A stretch of DNA of 40,854 bases from a virus. The DNA is taken from positions 1 through 40,854 of IMG/VR virus record IMGVR_UViG_3300009285_008493; one strand, given 5' to 3'. A program made the translations under genes and the position numbers. The notes beneath the pieces were generated by a model. That model was not told where the DNA came from, made no database searches, and saw only the letters and a program-made list of their open reading frames with translations. Shown piece by piece: positions 5,771-13,234 of the stretch; position 1 is the stretch's first letter; every line of letters starts with the position of its first letter.

Positions 5771-5989
5771 TTATTTCCTATAACCGAAAAATGTTTTTCC
5801 AACTAAATTTTGATGATTTGCCCACCACTTGCTTACCTGCGCCAATAATAATCCGATCATTGTCGTGACTAGCGGCGGCAATTCAAGCAATCCAATATTA
5901 TCCGCAATCCATTCTATCGCAAATGCAATAACAACATATAATAAATTCCATCCGAAAGTTTTTAATCTTTTAAGTAATTCTGTGTTCAT
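5771..5989 (-). CDS. Small membrane protein, holin-like
   Basis: 72 residues with two hydrophobic segments (about 14-32, LLYVVIAFAIEWIADNIG region, and about 37-53, LPPLVTTMIGLLLAQV) and a basic C-terminus (HQNLVGKTFFGYRK). That topology and its position directly after the endolysin, with overlapping start and stop codons, fit a second holin or antiholin. Holins are too diverse to confirm by eye. The operon terminator follows. Confidence 0.65.
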   Translation of the reverse strand: MNTELLKRLKTFGWNLLYVVIAFAIEWIADNIGLLELPPLVTTMIGLLLAQVSKWWANHQNLVGKTFFGYRK

Positions 5990-7407
5990 GTAAAATAACC
6001 AATTAGTTTTAAGTCCGCAGGCCGACCAGTTCTGCGGCTAATATATCCCCTCTTATAGTTCGCCTCAACTATTGTTATCTCGCCTGGATTTGATTGATCG
6101 CCCATAAAACTTTCAACTATCCCGCAATGACCAATCCATCCGGTATTCATAATGGCCACACAGCCAACTTGAGGAGTAGAAGAGTTTATAATCGCCCTCT
6201 TTTGGCGCAGATTCCATAATCCCTCCGGCAAGTTTGGATAATGCGACCGAGCATACAACACGCAATTATATCCCAACCTATGCCTGCCCAAGAATTCTAT
6301 ATTTCCTCCAAATTTAATTTTTCCAAAAAGCTCTGATATTACTTCAATTAAAAACTGGAATACTCCTACAACCTTATCAATCGGCTTCGGGCTATATTTA
6401 ATTTTCCATTCAGCTGGCGACAAATTAAAAAACTCCTTGAAAGTGTCAATCCGGTCTTCGGTTATCGGGGAAGCAAGAGCATAGCCATTAAACTCATGTT
6501 CGCTTATTTCTTGAACCTCGCTAAAACTCAACCCTAACAAGTCCATAATCTTATTTCCCACTATTTCAAATTTCATTCCACAATAAATAACCCAGCATTT
6601 TGGGTCGTCTTTCGTTTTAACAACTTTCTCAATATATTTAGGCCGGTTTATTTTATTCGGCGGATTGGGCAAATCAACAAGCGAAGTGATATCAAATATC
6701 TTAGCTCCGCGGTTAACAATAAATTCAGAGTATTGCATATCAGAACCCTCGCCGTAGCTTCCTATTGTTCCAACATACTTTTTGCCTTCTGGAGTTAAGC
6801 CGTATTCGCAAAAATATTGGCAATGTCCGGAGTAGCCGGCCACAAAGCCGTGATATTGCCAAACAAGCTGTTTCATGTTCTCCCAATCTTCATTAGTTAG
6901 AGGAAATGATACCGGCAGGTTAACGAATTTCTTTGATTGAAAAGTTAAGGCATTGTCTTTCATTGACTGAATGATATTGCCAGAACGCATAAATTCCTCG
7001 CTTGGATTTTTTCCGTTATCATAAGACAAGCATAATTTTTCCTCGCAATCCCCCTGCCCCACTGCGAGCTTTGCCCCGTCTCTAATATATGCTCCCCCAT
7101 TCGACTGAAAGATTTGTCGGTAAACAAATTTAGCGGACAAGTCAGTAATTTTTTTATTCTCAACCAATTCCAACATTTCCAAATATTTGCTCCAGCCCTG
7201 GCCCACGCAGGAAGAACTCGAGCCCTGATGTTCTCTTTTTAATTTGCCGAAAGTTTTTTCAACAGAATATCCCTGCTCCCAACTTGGCGCGCGTGGGTCA
7301 GCTTTGAAAACTTCTGGAATATCGCCAAAAACTATATAGCGCGCATCTTTCGGATTTGGCAAACAGCCATTATAATTGTCATCTAAAATTGGATTATATT
7401 TATTCAT
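5986..7407 (-). CDS. Endolysin: papain-like peptidase plus CHAP
   Basis: 473 residues in two catalytic parts. Residues about 1-250 resemble a C1-type papain-like cysteine protease, with the nucleophile block QGSSSSCVGQ (Cys67) and a later SGHCQYF that could supply the histidine. The usual NSWG motif is replaced by IGSYGEG, so activity there is uncertain. Residues about 375-473 form a CHAP amidase/endopeptidase with Cys382 (YNCVLYAR), His427 (WIGHCGIV) and Asn450 (VEANYKRG). CHAP domains cut peptidoglycan amide bonds. No signal peptide is seen, so release should depend on the holin. It lies in the lysis block upstream of a small membrane protein with overlapping codons. Confidence 0.82.
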   Translation of the reverse strand: MNKYNPILDDNYNGCLPNPKDARYIVFGDIPEVFKADPRAPSWEQGYSVEKTFGKLKREHQGSSSSCVGQGWSKYLEMLELVENKKITDLSAKFVYRQIFQSNGGAYIRDGAKLAVGQGDCEEKLCLSYDNGKNPSEEFMRSGNIIQSMKDNALTFQSKKFVNLPVSFPLTNEDWENMKQLVWQYHGFVAGYSGHCQYFCEYGLTPEGKKYVGTIGSYGEGSDMQYSEFIVNRGAKIFDITSLVDLPNPPNKINRPKYIEKVVKTKDDPKCWVIYCGMKFEIVGNKIMDLLGLSFSEVQEISEHEFNGYALASPITEDRIDTFKEFFNLSPAEWKIKYSPKPIDKVVGVFQFLIEVISELFGKIKFGGNIEFLGRHRLGYNCVLYARSHYPNLPEGLWNLRQKRAIINSSTPQVGCVAIMNTGWIGHCGIVESFMGDQSNPGEITIVEANYKRGYISRRTGRPADLKLIGYFT

Positions 7408-7454
7408 AAGTTTAACAATAGTTATTTATAGATTATTGGTTAACATAGAAAGGG

Positions 7455-7476
7455 GGCAGTTTTTCAGAGAACTGCC
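7455..7476 (-). repeat. Hairpin upstream of endolysin gene
   Basis: GGCAGTT/AACTGCC with an 8-nt loop, in the 81-bp gap between the 67-residue gene and the endolysin. The following minus-strand sequence CCCCTTTCT is only weakly U-rich, so it may be a weak terminator or a message-stabilising hairpin. Confidence 0.45.
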
Positions 7477-7488
7477 AAACTCGTTTTG

Positions 7489-7692
7489 TCAGGCATCAGA
7501 GAATACCGCCTGCTCTGCGAAAAATAACTCGTCATTAGCAGACTTTATGCCCTGAATTGCCTGATAAAGTTTATCCGCTTCTTGGTGGCGGAAGTTCTTG
7601 CTCTTGGAGTGGGCTTTTTTAGTTAAAGTAAGAATAAGCCCCTCTAAAAGTATCCTTTGCCGGTTAATCTGCTTGCGGGCTTCAGTGCACAT
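7489..7692 (-). CDS. Small helical protein in lysis block
   Basis: 67 residues, entirely helical and charged (MCTEARKQINRQRILLEGLI to the C-terminal FFAEQAVFSDA), no membrane segment. The ribosome site AGGAGG sits 7 nt before the ATG. It overlaps the stop of the 24-residue peptide upstream. Function unknown; a coiled-coil accessory of the lysis proteins is possible. Confidence 0.65.
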   Translation of the reverse strand: MCTEARKQINRQRILLEGLILTLTKKAHSKSKNFRHQEADKLYQAIQGIKSANDELFFAEQAVFSDA

Positions 7693-7756
7693 TGTAGCCC
7701 CTCCTCGCTGGTTCTAGTAAAAACCACGCAAGAAATTTAAGCAGTAATGTTTTCAT
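7682..7756 (-). CDS. 24-residue hydrophobic peptide
   Basis: ATG 7756 is preceded by a perfect AGGAGG at 4-5 nt and encodes MKTLLLKFLAWFLLEPARR plus five residues. The hydrophobic run could be a signal-like or single membrane segment. Both ends overlap neighbouring genes (TGATG upstream, ATG of the 67-residue gene downstream). It may be a functional lysis peptide or only a coupling leader for the next gene. Confidence 0.4.
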   Translation of the reverse strand: MKTLLLKFLAWFLLEPARRGYNVH

Positions 7757-7980
7757 CAAACCTCCTGCTTTTCTCCGGTGATGTGCAACTGCCACATTCC
7801 GTTTTCAATTTCCTCCCAAATCCGGAAGCGGACAAAGCCCCTTTTGGCTTCTTTCCGGCAATGTTCTTGCGTTGCCAGATACCTAACTTCTTCCCTCTTT
7901 TGCTCGCTTACTTCTTTCCACTTATCCAACGGAATTTGCAAGACAAGCACCCACATAAAAAGAACCAACCATTTCCGCAT
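7756..7980 (-). CDS. Small protein with N-terminal signal/anchor
   Basis: 74 residues. MRKWLVLFMWVLVLQIPL is a membrane anchor or signal sequence, followed by a charged soluble part with one cysteine (EHCRKEAKRG). Ribosome site GGAGG lies 6 nt before ATG 7980. Its position between holin and endolysin and its anchor-plus-soluble layout would suit a spanin-like or lysis-inhibitor role, but nothing identifies it. Confidence 0.6.
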   Translation of the reverse strand: MRKWLVLFMWVLVLQIPLDKWKEVSEQKREEVRYLATQEHCRKEAKRGFVRFRIWEEIENGMWQLHITGEKQEV

Positions 7981-7981
7981 A

Positions 7982-8140
7982 TCATCCTCCCCTATTCGTT
8001 AGATATAAACCATAAAGAACTACTGCTATCGCTCCAAAAATTAAACCTTTAATTATCGGTATTATGATATTTTTCCGAAATCTCCTGTGCCACCGCTTTC
8101 CGCTATTATCGGAATAATAATCTTCTTTTAAGTTGCTCAT
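7982..8140 (-). CDS. Small membrane protein, 52 aa
   Basis: 52 residues: a basic, soluble N-terminus (MSNLKEDYYSDNSGKRWHRR) and one membrane helix (IIKGLIFGAIAVVLYGLYL). The start overlaps the holin stop by ATGA and the stop is 2 bp before the next start. Probable holin accessory; no family recognised. Confidence 0.6.
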   Translation of the reverse strand: MSNLKEDYYSDNSGKRWHRRFRKNIIIPIIKGLIFGAIAVVLYGLYLTNRGG

Positions 8141-8418
8141 ACTTTATGAACTGAGTTTTGGATTACTCTAAAAATCCAATCCATTCCTTCTCTCCCAAAC
8201 CACCCTCCTAAACCGGCCATTGATGCAGTCCAGTATTGATTATCGGAAATAAACGAGGCAAAGCAGAAAAATACTATTCCGACAAATGAACCGATAATTC
8301 CACCGATAAAAATCTTGGCCAAAGTAGGCGTATCGTGGTCAGAAAGATAGCGGGATATTCCCCCGACAAAAGCGACTATTGCGTGTATTGCTATTTTTTC
8401 GAACATTTTTTCCGGCAT
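8137..8418 (-). CDS. Holin, LydA/phage_holin_3-like
   Basis: 93 residues with three hydrophobic segments at about 8-23, 35-58 and 64-85. The Gly-rich ends IFIGGIIGSFVGIVFF and MAGLGGWFGREGMDWIF match the pattern of LydA-type holins (two Gly-rich helices, then G..GWLG.E). Such holins open the inner membrane for the endolysin. First gene of the lysis block; the upstream region is shared with a divergent plus-strand promoter. Confidence 0.7.
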   Translation of the reverse strand: MPEKMFEKIAIHAIVAFVGGISRYLSDHDTPTLAKIFIGGIIGSFVGIVFFCFASFISDNQYWTASMAGLGGWFGREGMDWIFRVIQNSVHKV

Positions 8419-8422
8419 AGTA

Positions 8423-8451
8423 TTGACAGATTTTTAATTAAGAATTAGAAT
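8423..8451 (+). promoter_or_regulatory. Consensus-like plus-strand promoter
   Basis: TTGACA (8423-8428), exactly 17 nt, TAGAAT (8446-8451). Predicted start near 8458, just before the first arm of the downstream RNA structure. A 10-bp palindrome TATAGCTATA follows at about 8486. Confidence 0.75.
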
Positions 8452-8459
8452 TTAATCAT

Positions 8460-8555
8460 ACTTATTCAAGGGACATTTTAATAATATAGCTATAGAAAAA
8501 ATCGAAAGATTTTTATCACCGACGCACCTTGAATAAGTTAGTCGGTGATTTTTTT
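8460..8555 (+). ncRNA. Terminator/antiterminator leader RNA on plus strand
   Basis: ACTTATTCAAGG (8460-8471) is a perfect complement of CCTTGAATAAGT (8527-8538). A second stem, ATCACCGAC (8515-8523) with GTCGGTGAT (8541-8549), is followed by six or more T: an intrinsic terminator whose loop contains the second arm of the first stem. Only 2-4 nt separate the strands of the two stems, too few to bridge an 11-12 bp helix, so they should exclude each other. A third hairpin AAAAATC-GAAA-GATTTTT with a GNRA loop (8497-8514) lies between. It is either a switch controlling the genes at 8721 and 9052 or a short stable RNA. Confidence 0.6.
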
Positions 8556-8686
8556 ATAAAAAAAGAAAATCCCAATCTTTTTAATCTATCCGAGGACAGA
8601 GAAGATAATGGATGAATAAAAACCTTTCTGTCAAAGGCACAATATAATTTTTCTCCGTATTTGATTATTGATTCTTTTTTTGGCAT
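8516..8686 (-). CDS. Possible 56-aa protein opposite the leader RNA
   Basis: A minus-strand frame of 56 residues begins MPKKESIIKYGEKLYCAFDR and continues with a plausible basic helix. No ribosome site is visible and its 3' end coincides with the plus-strand terminator, so it may be chance. Included because the composition is protein-like and the space is otherwise empty. Confidence 0.3.
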   Translation of the reverse strand: MPKKESIIKYGEKLYCAFDRKVFIHPLSSLSSDRLKRLGFSFFIKKSPTNLFKVRR

Positions 8687-8720
8687 AAGTTTGTTAGTTA
8701 TTTAATTTTTTGTTATATTT

Positions 8721-8903
8721 ATGATTGACCTTGAGAGGGATTATAAGCTTCTATTAAAGGAATTTACGAAAAAATCTCAAGTTCTAGCGGAAATAAAAAG
8801 AGCCGTCTATAACGGCTCTAATCCTGAAAAAGTCATTGCCTCTGTTAAGAAAGCTTTGGAGCGCTTGAAAAAACCCGTCGGTAATTCCAAGAAAACCCCA
8901 TGA
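8721..8903 (+). CDS. Small helical protein on opposite strand
   Basis: 60 residues, MIDLERDYKLLLKEFTKKSQ then two amphipathic helices ending in a basic tail (LKKPVGNSKKTP). It is not recognised. It lies 165 bp beyond the plus-strand terminator and is one of only two convincing genes on this strand. A GC-rich hairpin, AGAGCCG/CGGCTCT, sits inside the coding sequence. No clear ribosome site. It might be an accessory (moron) gene or a regulator transcribed during lysogeny. Confidence 0.5.
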   Translation: MIDLERDYKLLLKEFTKKSQVLAEIKRAVYNGSNPEKVIASVKKALERLKKPVGNSKKTP

Positions 8904-9051
8904 GTTCTGATTAAAGTTAATCCCGTCGGAGTCTTTAAATCAGATTTGCTCAAGCTTCCTTATTTAAGCCTGCTTAACAGAAGCAACTACTTAATATAAG
9001 TATAGCCGTTATAGTCTATTGGTCAAATATTTTAAGGTGCTGTGATAAATT

Positions 9052-9273
9052 ATGAAGCAATTCATTCGGGAAAATTGGTTTAAAATTTTACTTCTACTGG
9101 CTATTATTGGTTATGGTTTAATATGGTCATTCGGTGAGTATCGGAAAGCCAAGGAATATGAAATGAATACGTTTAGACGGGCAGAATTATCTTGTGAGAA
9201 AGAAAAAAACAAACAGAGATGCATAGAAATATTTTATCAGAATCATAGACCACATTTATTTCTCTTCAAATAA
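9052..9273 (+). CDS. Small membrane-anchored protein on opposite strand
   Basis: 73 residues: MKQFIRENWFKILLLLAIIG is a membrane helix with a basic start, followed by a charged helix containing two cysteines (ELSCEKEK, QRCIEI). The opening resembles small membrane proteins seen often in Parcubacteria genomes, suggesting host origin (pattern memory, not a search). It ends 1 bp before the stop of the convergent 1319-residue gene. The 148 bp between it and the 60-residue gene hold only a short direct repeat of CCCGTCGG and no gene. Confidence 0.6.
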   Translation: MKQFIRENWFKILLLLAIIGYGLIWSFGEYRKAKEYEMNTFRRAELSCEKEKNKQRCIEIFYQNHRPHLFLFK

Positions 9274-9274
9274 T

Positions 9275-12200
9275 TCACTTTTTAACATGAATTGACGGCA
9301 ATTCCTTTTGCTTCTCTTTCTTTTTGGTTCTGATCCCATATTTCTTTTTCAATATTTCTTTCGCTTCATCCGAAATTAACTCTATCTGTTTATCAAAAAT
9401 CTTTTTCTTTGTTTCAATGTTTTTTTCTTTATCAACAAGCCGGAATATTGCTGGGGAATTAACTTTAATTAATTCACCCCTTATTCTCGTATAATCAAAT
9501 AGTTGTTCTCTCGTCATTTGTTCCCCTTCAAGCGTTGTAGTCTTAGCAGGAACATTAACTACAAAACCTCTTTGCTGAAATTGTTTTGCTAAATTTTCTT
9601 TCTCCTGAGAAGGCGCAATGCCATAAATTAAATCATTTCTTATCTCCTCGCCTAATGCCGTCAATCTTGGTGTTAGGTCTTTTGTTATTCCTAATTTATA
9701 TTTAATCGCTTCCATTAAAGTTTGCGTATCCATTTGTCGTCTATCAAAAAGTTGCGTGGTTTGAACGTACATTGCCGGGATTGGGATAAATCCTGCAATT
9801 AAACGATTAGCGTATTTCCCTGGATCAACTTTCCCGCCTAAAACATCCAATAAATCGGCAACCCCGCTTAAAAAAGACATCGTTATATTTCCTTGCGCGA
9901 AACCTATTAACCCTCTTGCCACCTTTTCCGGTACGCTTTCTTTAGCTTTTCCATAATGAACCGCGTCATGGACAGAGCCAACAGCGGCAAATACTCCGCT
10001 TAATGGTCCCAAGTAAAGATAAGGAACCCAAGTATTGCCTATTTTGATCGAATAAGGCCTCCAACCAGTATTTTCAAGCTGCTTTTTCTCATTCAGATTA
10101 GTCGGGCCATCTCCAGATATTTTATCGTTTTGCGCTAAGGCGTAAGCTCCTGTAGTCACCATTGTCCCTAAATATAATCTTCCTAACTGTTGTTGCCTTA
10201 ATCTCTTGATTATAACTGGTCTTAATACATCAAATTTACTCGGAGGAATATTAGTTTTTCTCAAAATTATATTAGCTTCTTCCATTAAATATTTTTTCCC
10301 AAAAGTCCGCGACAAATTTAGTAAAGGCAAATAATCAATTTTCCTATCAATAACATTTGAGACAACCCTTGTGAAAGGAACAAGAAATTTTAATTCTTTT
10401 ACTTGTTCTGTGATTTTTCCCACTCCCCCAGAGATTTTACCTAAAATTCCTAATGGCTTATTCCTAAATGTATTTCTTTCTGCGAATTGCTCTAAAATAG
10501 CATCATTTAATTGAATAGCGGTTCTTTCGTCTATGCCCGCTCTTTCCATTTGTTTTGCGAAAGCGCCAACTGCTTTTTCCGCTTCTTTAATGCTATTAGA
10601 AGATACAACGTCTTGTGCTTCCAGTGCCCTCCCTGAGATTTCAGTCAAAAGAAGATTAACTTTTTTATTTTTGAAATATGGCTCTACTGATTTTGAATAA
10701 CTAAATTTTCCCTGTGCCATTTCTTTGCCGATTAAAACATTCCATGCCTTGCCAAATGACTCCGGCAATGCTCTTAAATGGTTGGCTACAAAAAATGGTA
10801 CTTCTTTTATGGTGGTGGGATTGGAAAGTTTTGAAAATGTTTCAGTAGTTAAAATACCAATATTGTCTAGAATATTTCTTGTCCACGTTTTCCAGCCGGA
10901 AAGAATAGAGTTATACCAAATTGCCTGGGCTTTTTCTATTTTTGTGGGAGTTGTGATTTTACGGGCTTTATCTAAAAATTTGAAAGTATCGCCGTCTGCT
11001 TCATTAAGGATTCCCTTTAATTGCCTTGCCAAATCAGTCATATTCTCTCCCTCAAACGCTTCTATTCCCATACTTCGCAATAAATGAGATGATTCCGTTC
11101 TTAATCCCGAAAATGCTTTAGCAATTGCTTCTGTTCTTAAATATTTATTTTTTACCAAATTTAGTTGTTCTTTATTAAGGTTTCCAGTATCAATCGTTTT
11201 TAAATAATTCATTAAATCGTTCGCGCTGTCTATCATCGATTGCTTCAGTTTCTGGGCAACATTGGCATTGGGCATATTTTTTAATAGATTATCTAATGAC
11301 TGTGGATTATTTACATCAACGCCTACTATTCGAGCTCCCTCAATAATATCTTGATTGGTTCTTGAAGGTCTGACTTTCGAAAATTGCTGATTTTCCGCAT
11401 AAATTGATTTCAAAATATTTTCCGTATCTTCCGAAGTATTCACTGATTTCCAATTTATGCCGTCTGTTTTTATCTTCTTGCGAGGTATTGTACCAAATTT
11501 ATTTTTTTGAATATTTTCTATAATTGGTTCTCCCCTCTTGACAATGTTTTTGTTTTGGGATAATCTTTCAACATTAGTAGTTTTCTGAAACGCAGAAATT
11601 TCGGATTCTGCTCCGCCAATTATTGGCGTGGATGGAGGGACGTCCGGCCTCCCAGAAATATCTACTATTTTGTCATAAGTTTTCTTGTCTATTAAATAAG
11701 CACTCACAACCTGATTTCCCTCGGGTTTTTTTGTTACTTCTAAAATAACGCCCTTGGCTCTGCCATTCATTTTGGCGAAAAGAAAACTATTTTCTCTTTT
11801 TGCTGAATTATCAGCTATTTTAGATGGATTATTTAAAACCTCTGGAATAGATTTTATGATCTCTTTTGCTGCTTTTCCTCTCTGTTCAACAATATGCTTT
11901 AATGCTTGGCGCGTTATAACAACATCCCGTATTCCTAAGTCTAATTTACTAACCACTTCATCAGATATTTTAGTGACATTTATTATTGATTGTGGATTCT
12001 CTATAATTTTCCCTTTAGGTATTTTAATAAATTCATCGGAAATATTAGCTAAATTATTACCTTCTCTTAATGTCGCCATAGATATATCTGGTATCATGCT
12101 TTCATCTAATTTAATCCCCATATTCTCTACAGCTTGCGTTAATTTGGGGGCTTTTTCTCTACTTGTCGGATTTATTAAAACTTCCTTAACTGCAAAAGCA

Positions 12201-13234
12201 AAATCTTCATTAAGATTATTTCTCCCACCGGATAAAGCTACCACTTCATCTTTAAACATTTGTGGCATTTCTGGTTTTCGTTTCTCAATATAATGCCCTA
12301 TCTCATGCGCAAAATGTTCGTCTTGGACTTTTGGGGTTACCAATAAAGCTCCTCTTTTATTCTTGTAATCCCATTCTAGGCGCGAAACAATTTTATCGCC
12401 ATTTATATCTTTACCAAGATTTTTTACTTCGGCTATTTTTAAATCTGGCCGAGTGGCAACATAATCAACTAATGGTTTTTGTTTTCCTATAATTTTTACC
12501 GCTTCTTCTGGTTGAGTCATTATTGTTTTCTTCCTTTCAAAAACTTTTCCAATCATTCCGGTTGTTCCACCCAAAACTAATCCGGCGCCAACTCCAGTAA
12601 TTGTACCTTTGCCAATTTCTTTCAAAATATCTTTTGGCCGCCCAGTTTCTAATGTTGAAACTCCTCCATAACCCCCTCCATACAATCCGCCAATTTTAGC
12701 CCCCTGTAATGCGCCTTGAACTATTTTCCCTCCTTTTAAAACCTTAACTCCCTTTGCTGGAGCGATAGCCAAAGAAGTAATATCTAGCACTGCTTCGCCC
12801 ATCGGAGCCAGAATAGAAGAAAGGGGCTTTTTTCCTTCTACAATATCTGATGCTGTTTCTTGTGCCTGCCTTTGATAGGTTTTAACTTCTCCTAATCCTG
12901 GAATATTTATTGGATTAAAAGTTTTCTTTCCCAATGTCGCCAAATTGAAAGGAACTTCAGCCGTAGATATAAGAGGCTTAACTATGCTTTTTCCAATAGA
13001 TTGTAATATTCCTTTCCCTGTTTCTAATAAACCTTTTGTTGCATCCTTTGCTATAGTTTTTATATTTTCTGCCTTGCGTTTTTCCTCTTCTAATTTAGCT
13101 ATTTCAGCTCTTTGGGATTCCAGCTTAGATGCTTTTGCTCTTGCTTCAATATTTTTCTGTAAGGTATTATAATAATCTCCTAAATTTATTAGACTAGGTT
13201 TCGACTTAGCTGTTGTTCCTTGGATTAATTTCAT
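9275..13234 (-). CDS. Giant polyvalent protein with HExxH and PBECR-like nuclease
   Basis: 1319 residues, the largest single frame. N-terminus (about 1-70) is a charged coiled coil. Gly-rich hydrophobic stretches lie at about 180-235. HEIGH at 310-314 is a zinc-metallopeptidase motif. Residues about 440-535 (ITRQALKHIVEQRG, IPEVLNNPSKI, GVILEV) match the PBECR group of barnase/EndoU/RelE-like nuclease domains described in phage polyvalent proteins. Residues about 770-1250 form a long helical region with further hydrophobic stretches (YLYLGPLSGVFAAVG), as in large virion-ejected proteins. Such proteins are usually packaged and injected with the DNA to act on the new host. It overlaps the 546-residue gene by ATGA at the end of the tail operon. 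Confidence 0.65.
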   Translation of the reverse strand: MKLIQGTTAKSKPSLINLGDYYNTLQKNIEARAKASKLESQRAEIAKLEEEKRKAENIKTIAKDATKGLLETGKGILQSIGKSIVKPLISTAEVPFNLATLGKKTFNPINIPGLGEVKTYQRQAQETASDIVEGKKPLSSILAPMGEAVLDITSLAIAPAKGVKVLKGGKIVQGALQGAKIGGLYGGGYGGVSTLETGRPKDILKEIGKGTITGVGAGLVLGGTTGMIGKVFERKKTIMTQPEEAVKIIGKQKPLVDYVATRPDLKIAEVKNLGKDINGDKIVSRLEWDYKNKRGALLVTPKVQDEHFAHEIGHYIEKRKPEMPQMFKDEVVALSGGRNNLNEDFAFAVKEVLINPTSREKAPKLTQAVENMGIKLDESMIPDISMATLREGNNLANISDEFIKIPKGKIIENPQSIINVTKISDEVVSKLDLGIRDVVITRQALKHIVEQRGKAAKEIIKSIPEVLNNPSKIADNSAKRENSFLFAKMNGRAKGVILEVTKKPEGNQVVSAYLIDKKTYDKIVDISGRPDVPPSTPIIGGAESEISAFQKTTNVERLSQNKNIVKRGEPIIENIQKNKFGTIPRKKIKTDGINWKSVNTSEDTENILKSIYAENQQFSKVRPSRTNQDIIEGARIVGVDVNNPQSLDNLLKNMPNANVAQKLKQSMIDSANDLMNYLKTIDTGNLNKEQLNLVKNKYLRTEAIAKAFSGLRTESSHLLRSMGIEAFEGENMTDLARQLKGILNEADGDTFKFLDKARKITTPTKIEKAQAIWYNSILSGWKTWTRNILDNIGILTTETFSKLSNPTTIKEVPFFVANHLRALPESFGKAWNVLIGKEMAQGKFSYSKSVEPYFKNKKVNLLLTEISGRALEAQDVVSSNSIKEAEKAVGAFAKQMERAGIDERTAIQLNDAILEQFAERNTFRNKPLGILGKISGGVGKITEQVKELKFLVPFTRVVSNVIDRKIDYLPLLNLSRTFGKKYLMEEANIILRKTNIPPSKFDVLRPVIIKRLRQQQLGRLYLGTMVTTGAYALAQNDKISGDGPTNLNEKKQLENTGWRPYSIKIGNTWVPYLYLGPLSGVFAAVGSVHDAVHYGKAKESVPEKVARGLIGFAQGNITMSFLSGVADLLDVLGGKVDPGKYANRLIAGFIPIPAMYVQTTQLFDRRQMDTQTLMEAIKYKLGITKDLTPRLTALGEEIRNDLIYGIAPSQEKENLAKQFQQRGFVVNVPAKTTTLEGEQMTREQLFDYTRIRGELIKVNSPAIFRLVDKEKNIETKKKIFDKQIELISDEAKEILKKKYGIRTKKKEKQKELPSIHVKK

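Noticed and set aside
5590-5802. 70-residue minus-strand frame
   Set aside because: Runs through the strong operon terminator (5712-5760) and overlaps the end of the small membrane protein; composition is not protein-like.
11536-11567. Consensus-like TTGACA-17-TAATCT on the plus strand
   Set aside because: Inside and antisense to the 1319-residue gene with no downstream gene; probably chance in AT-rich DNA.
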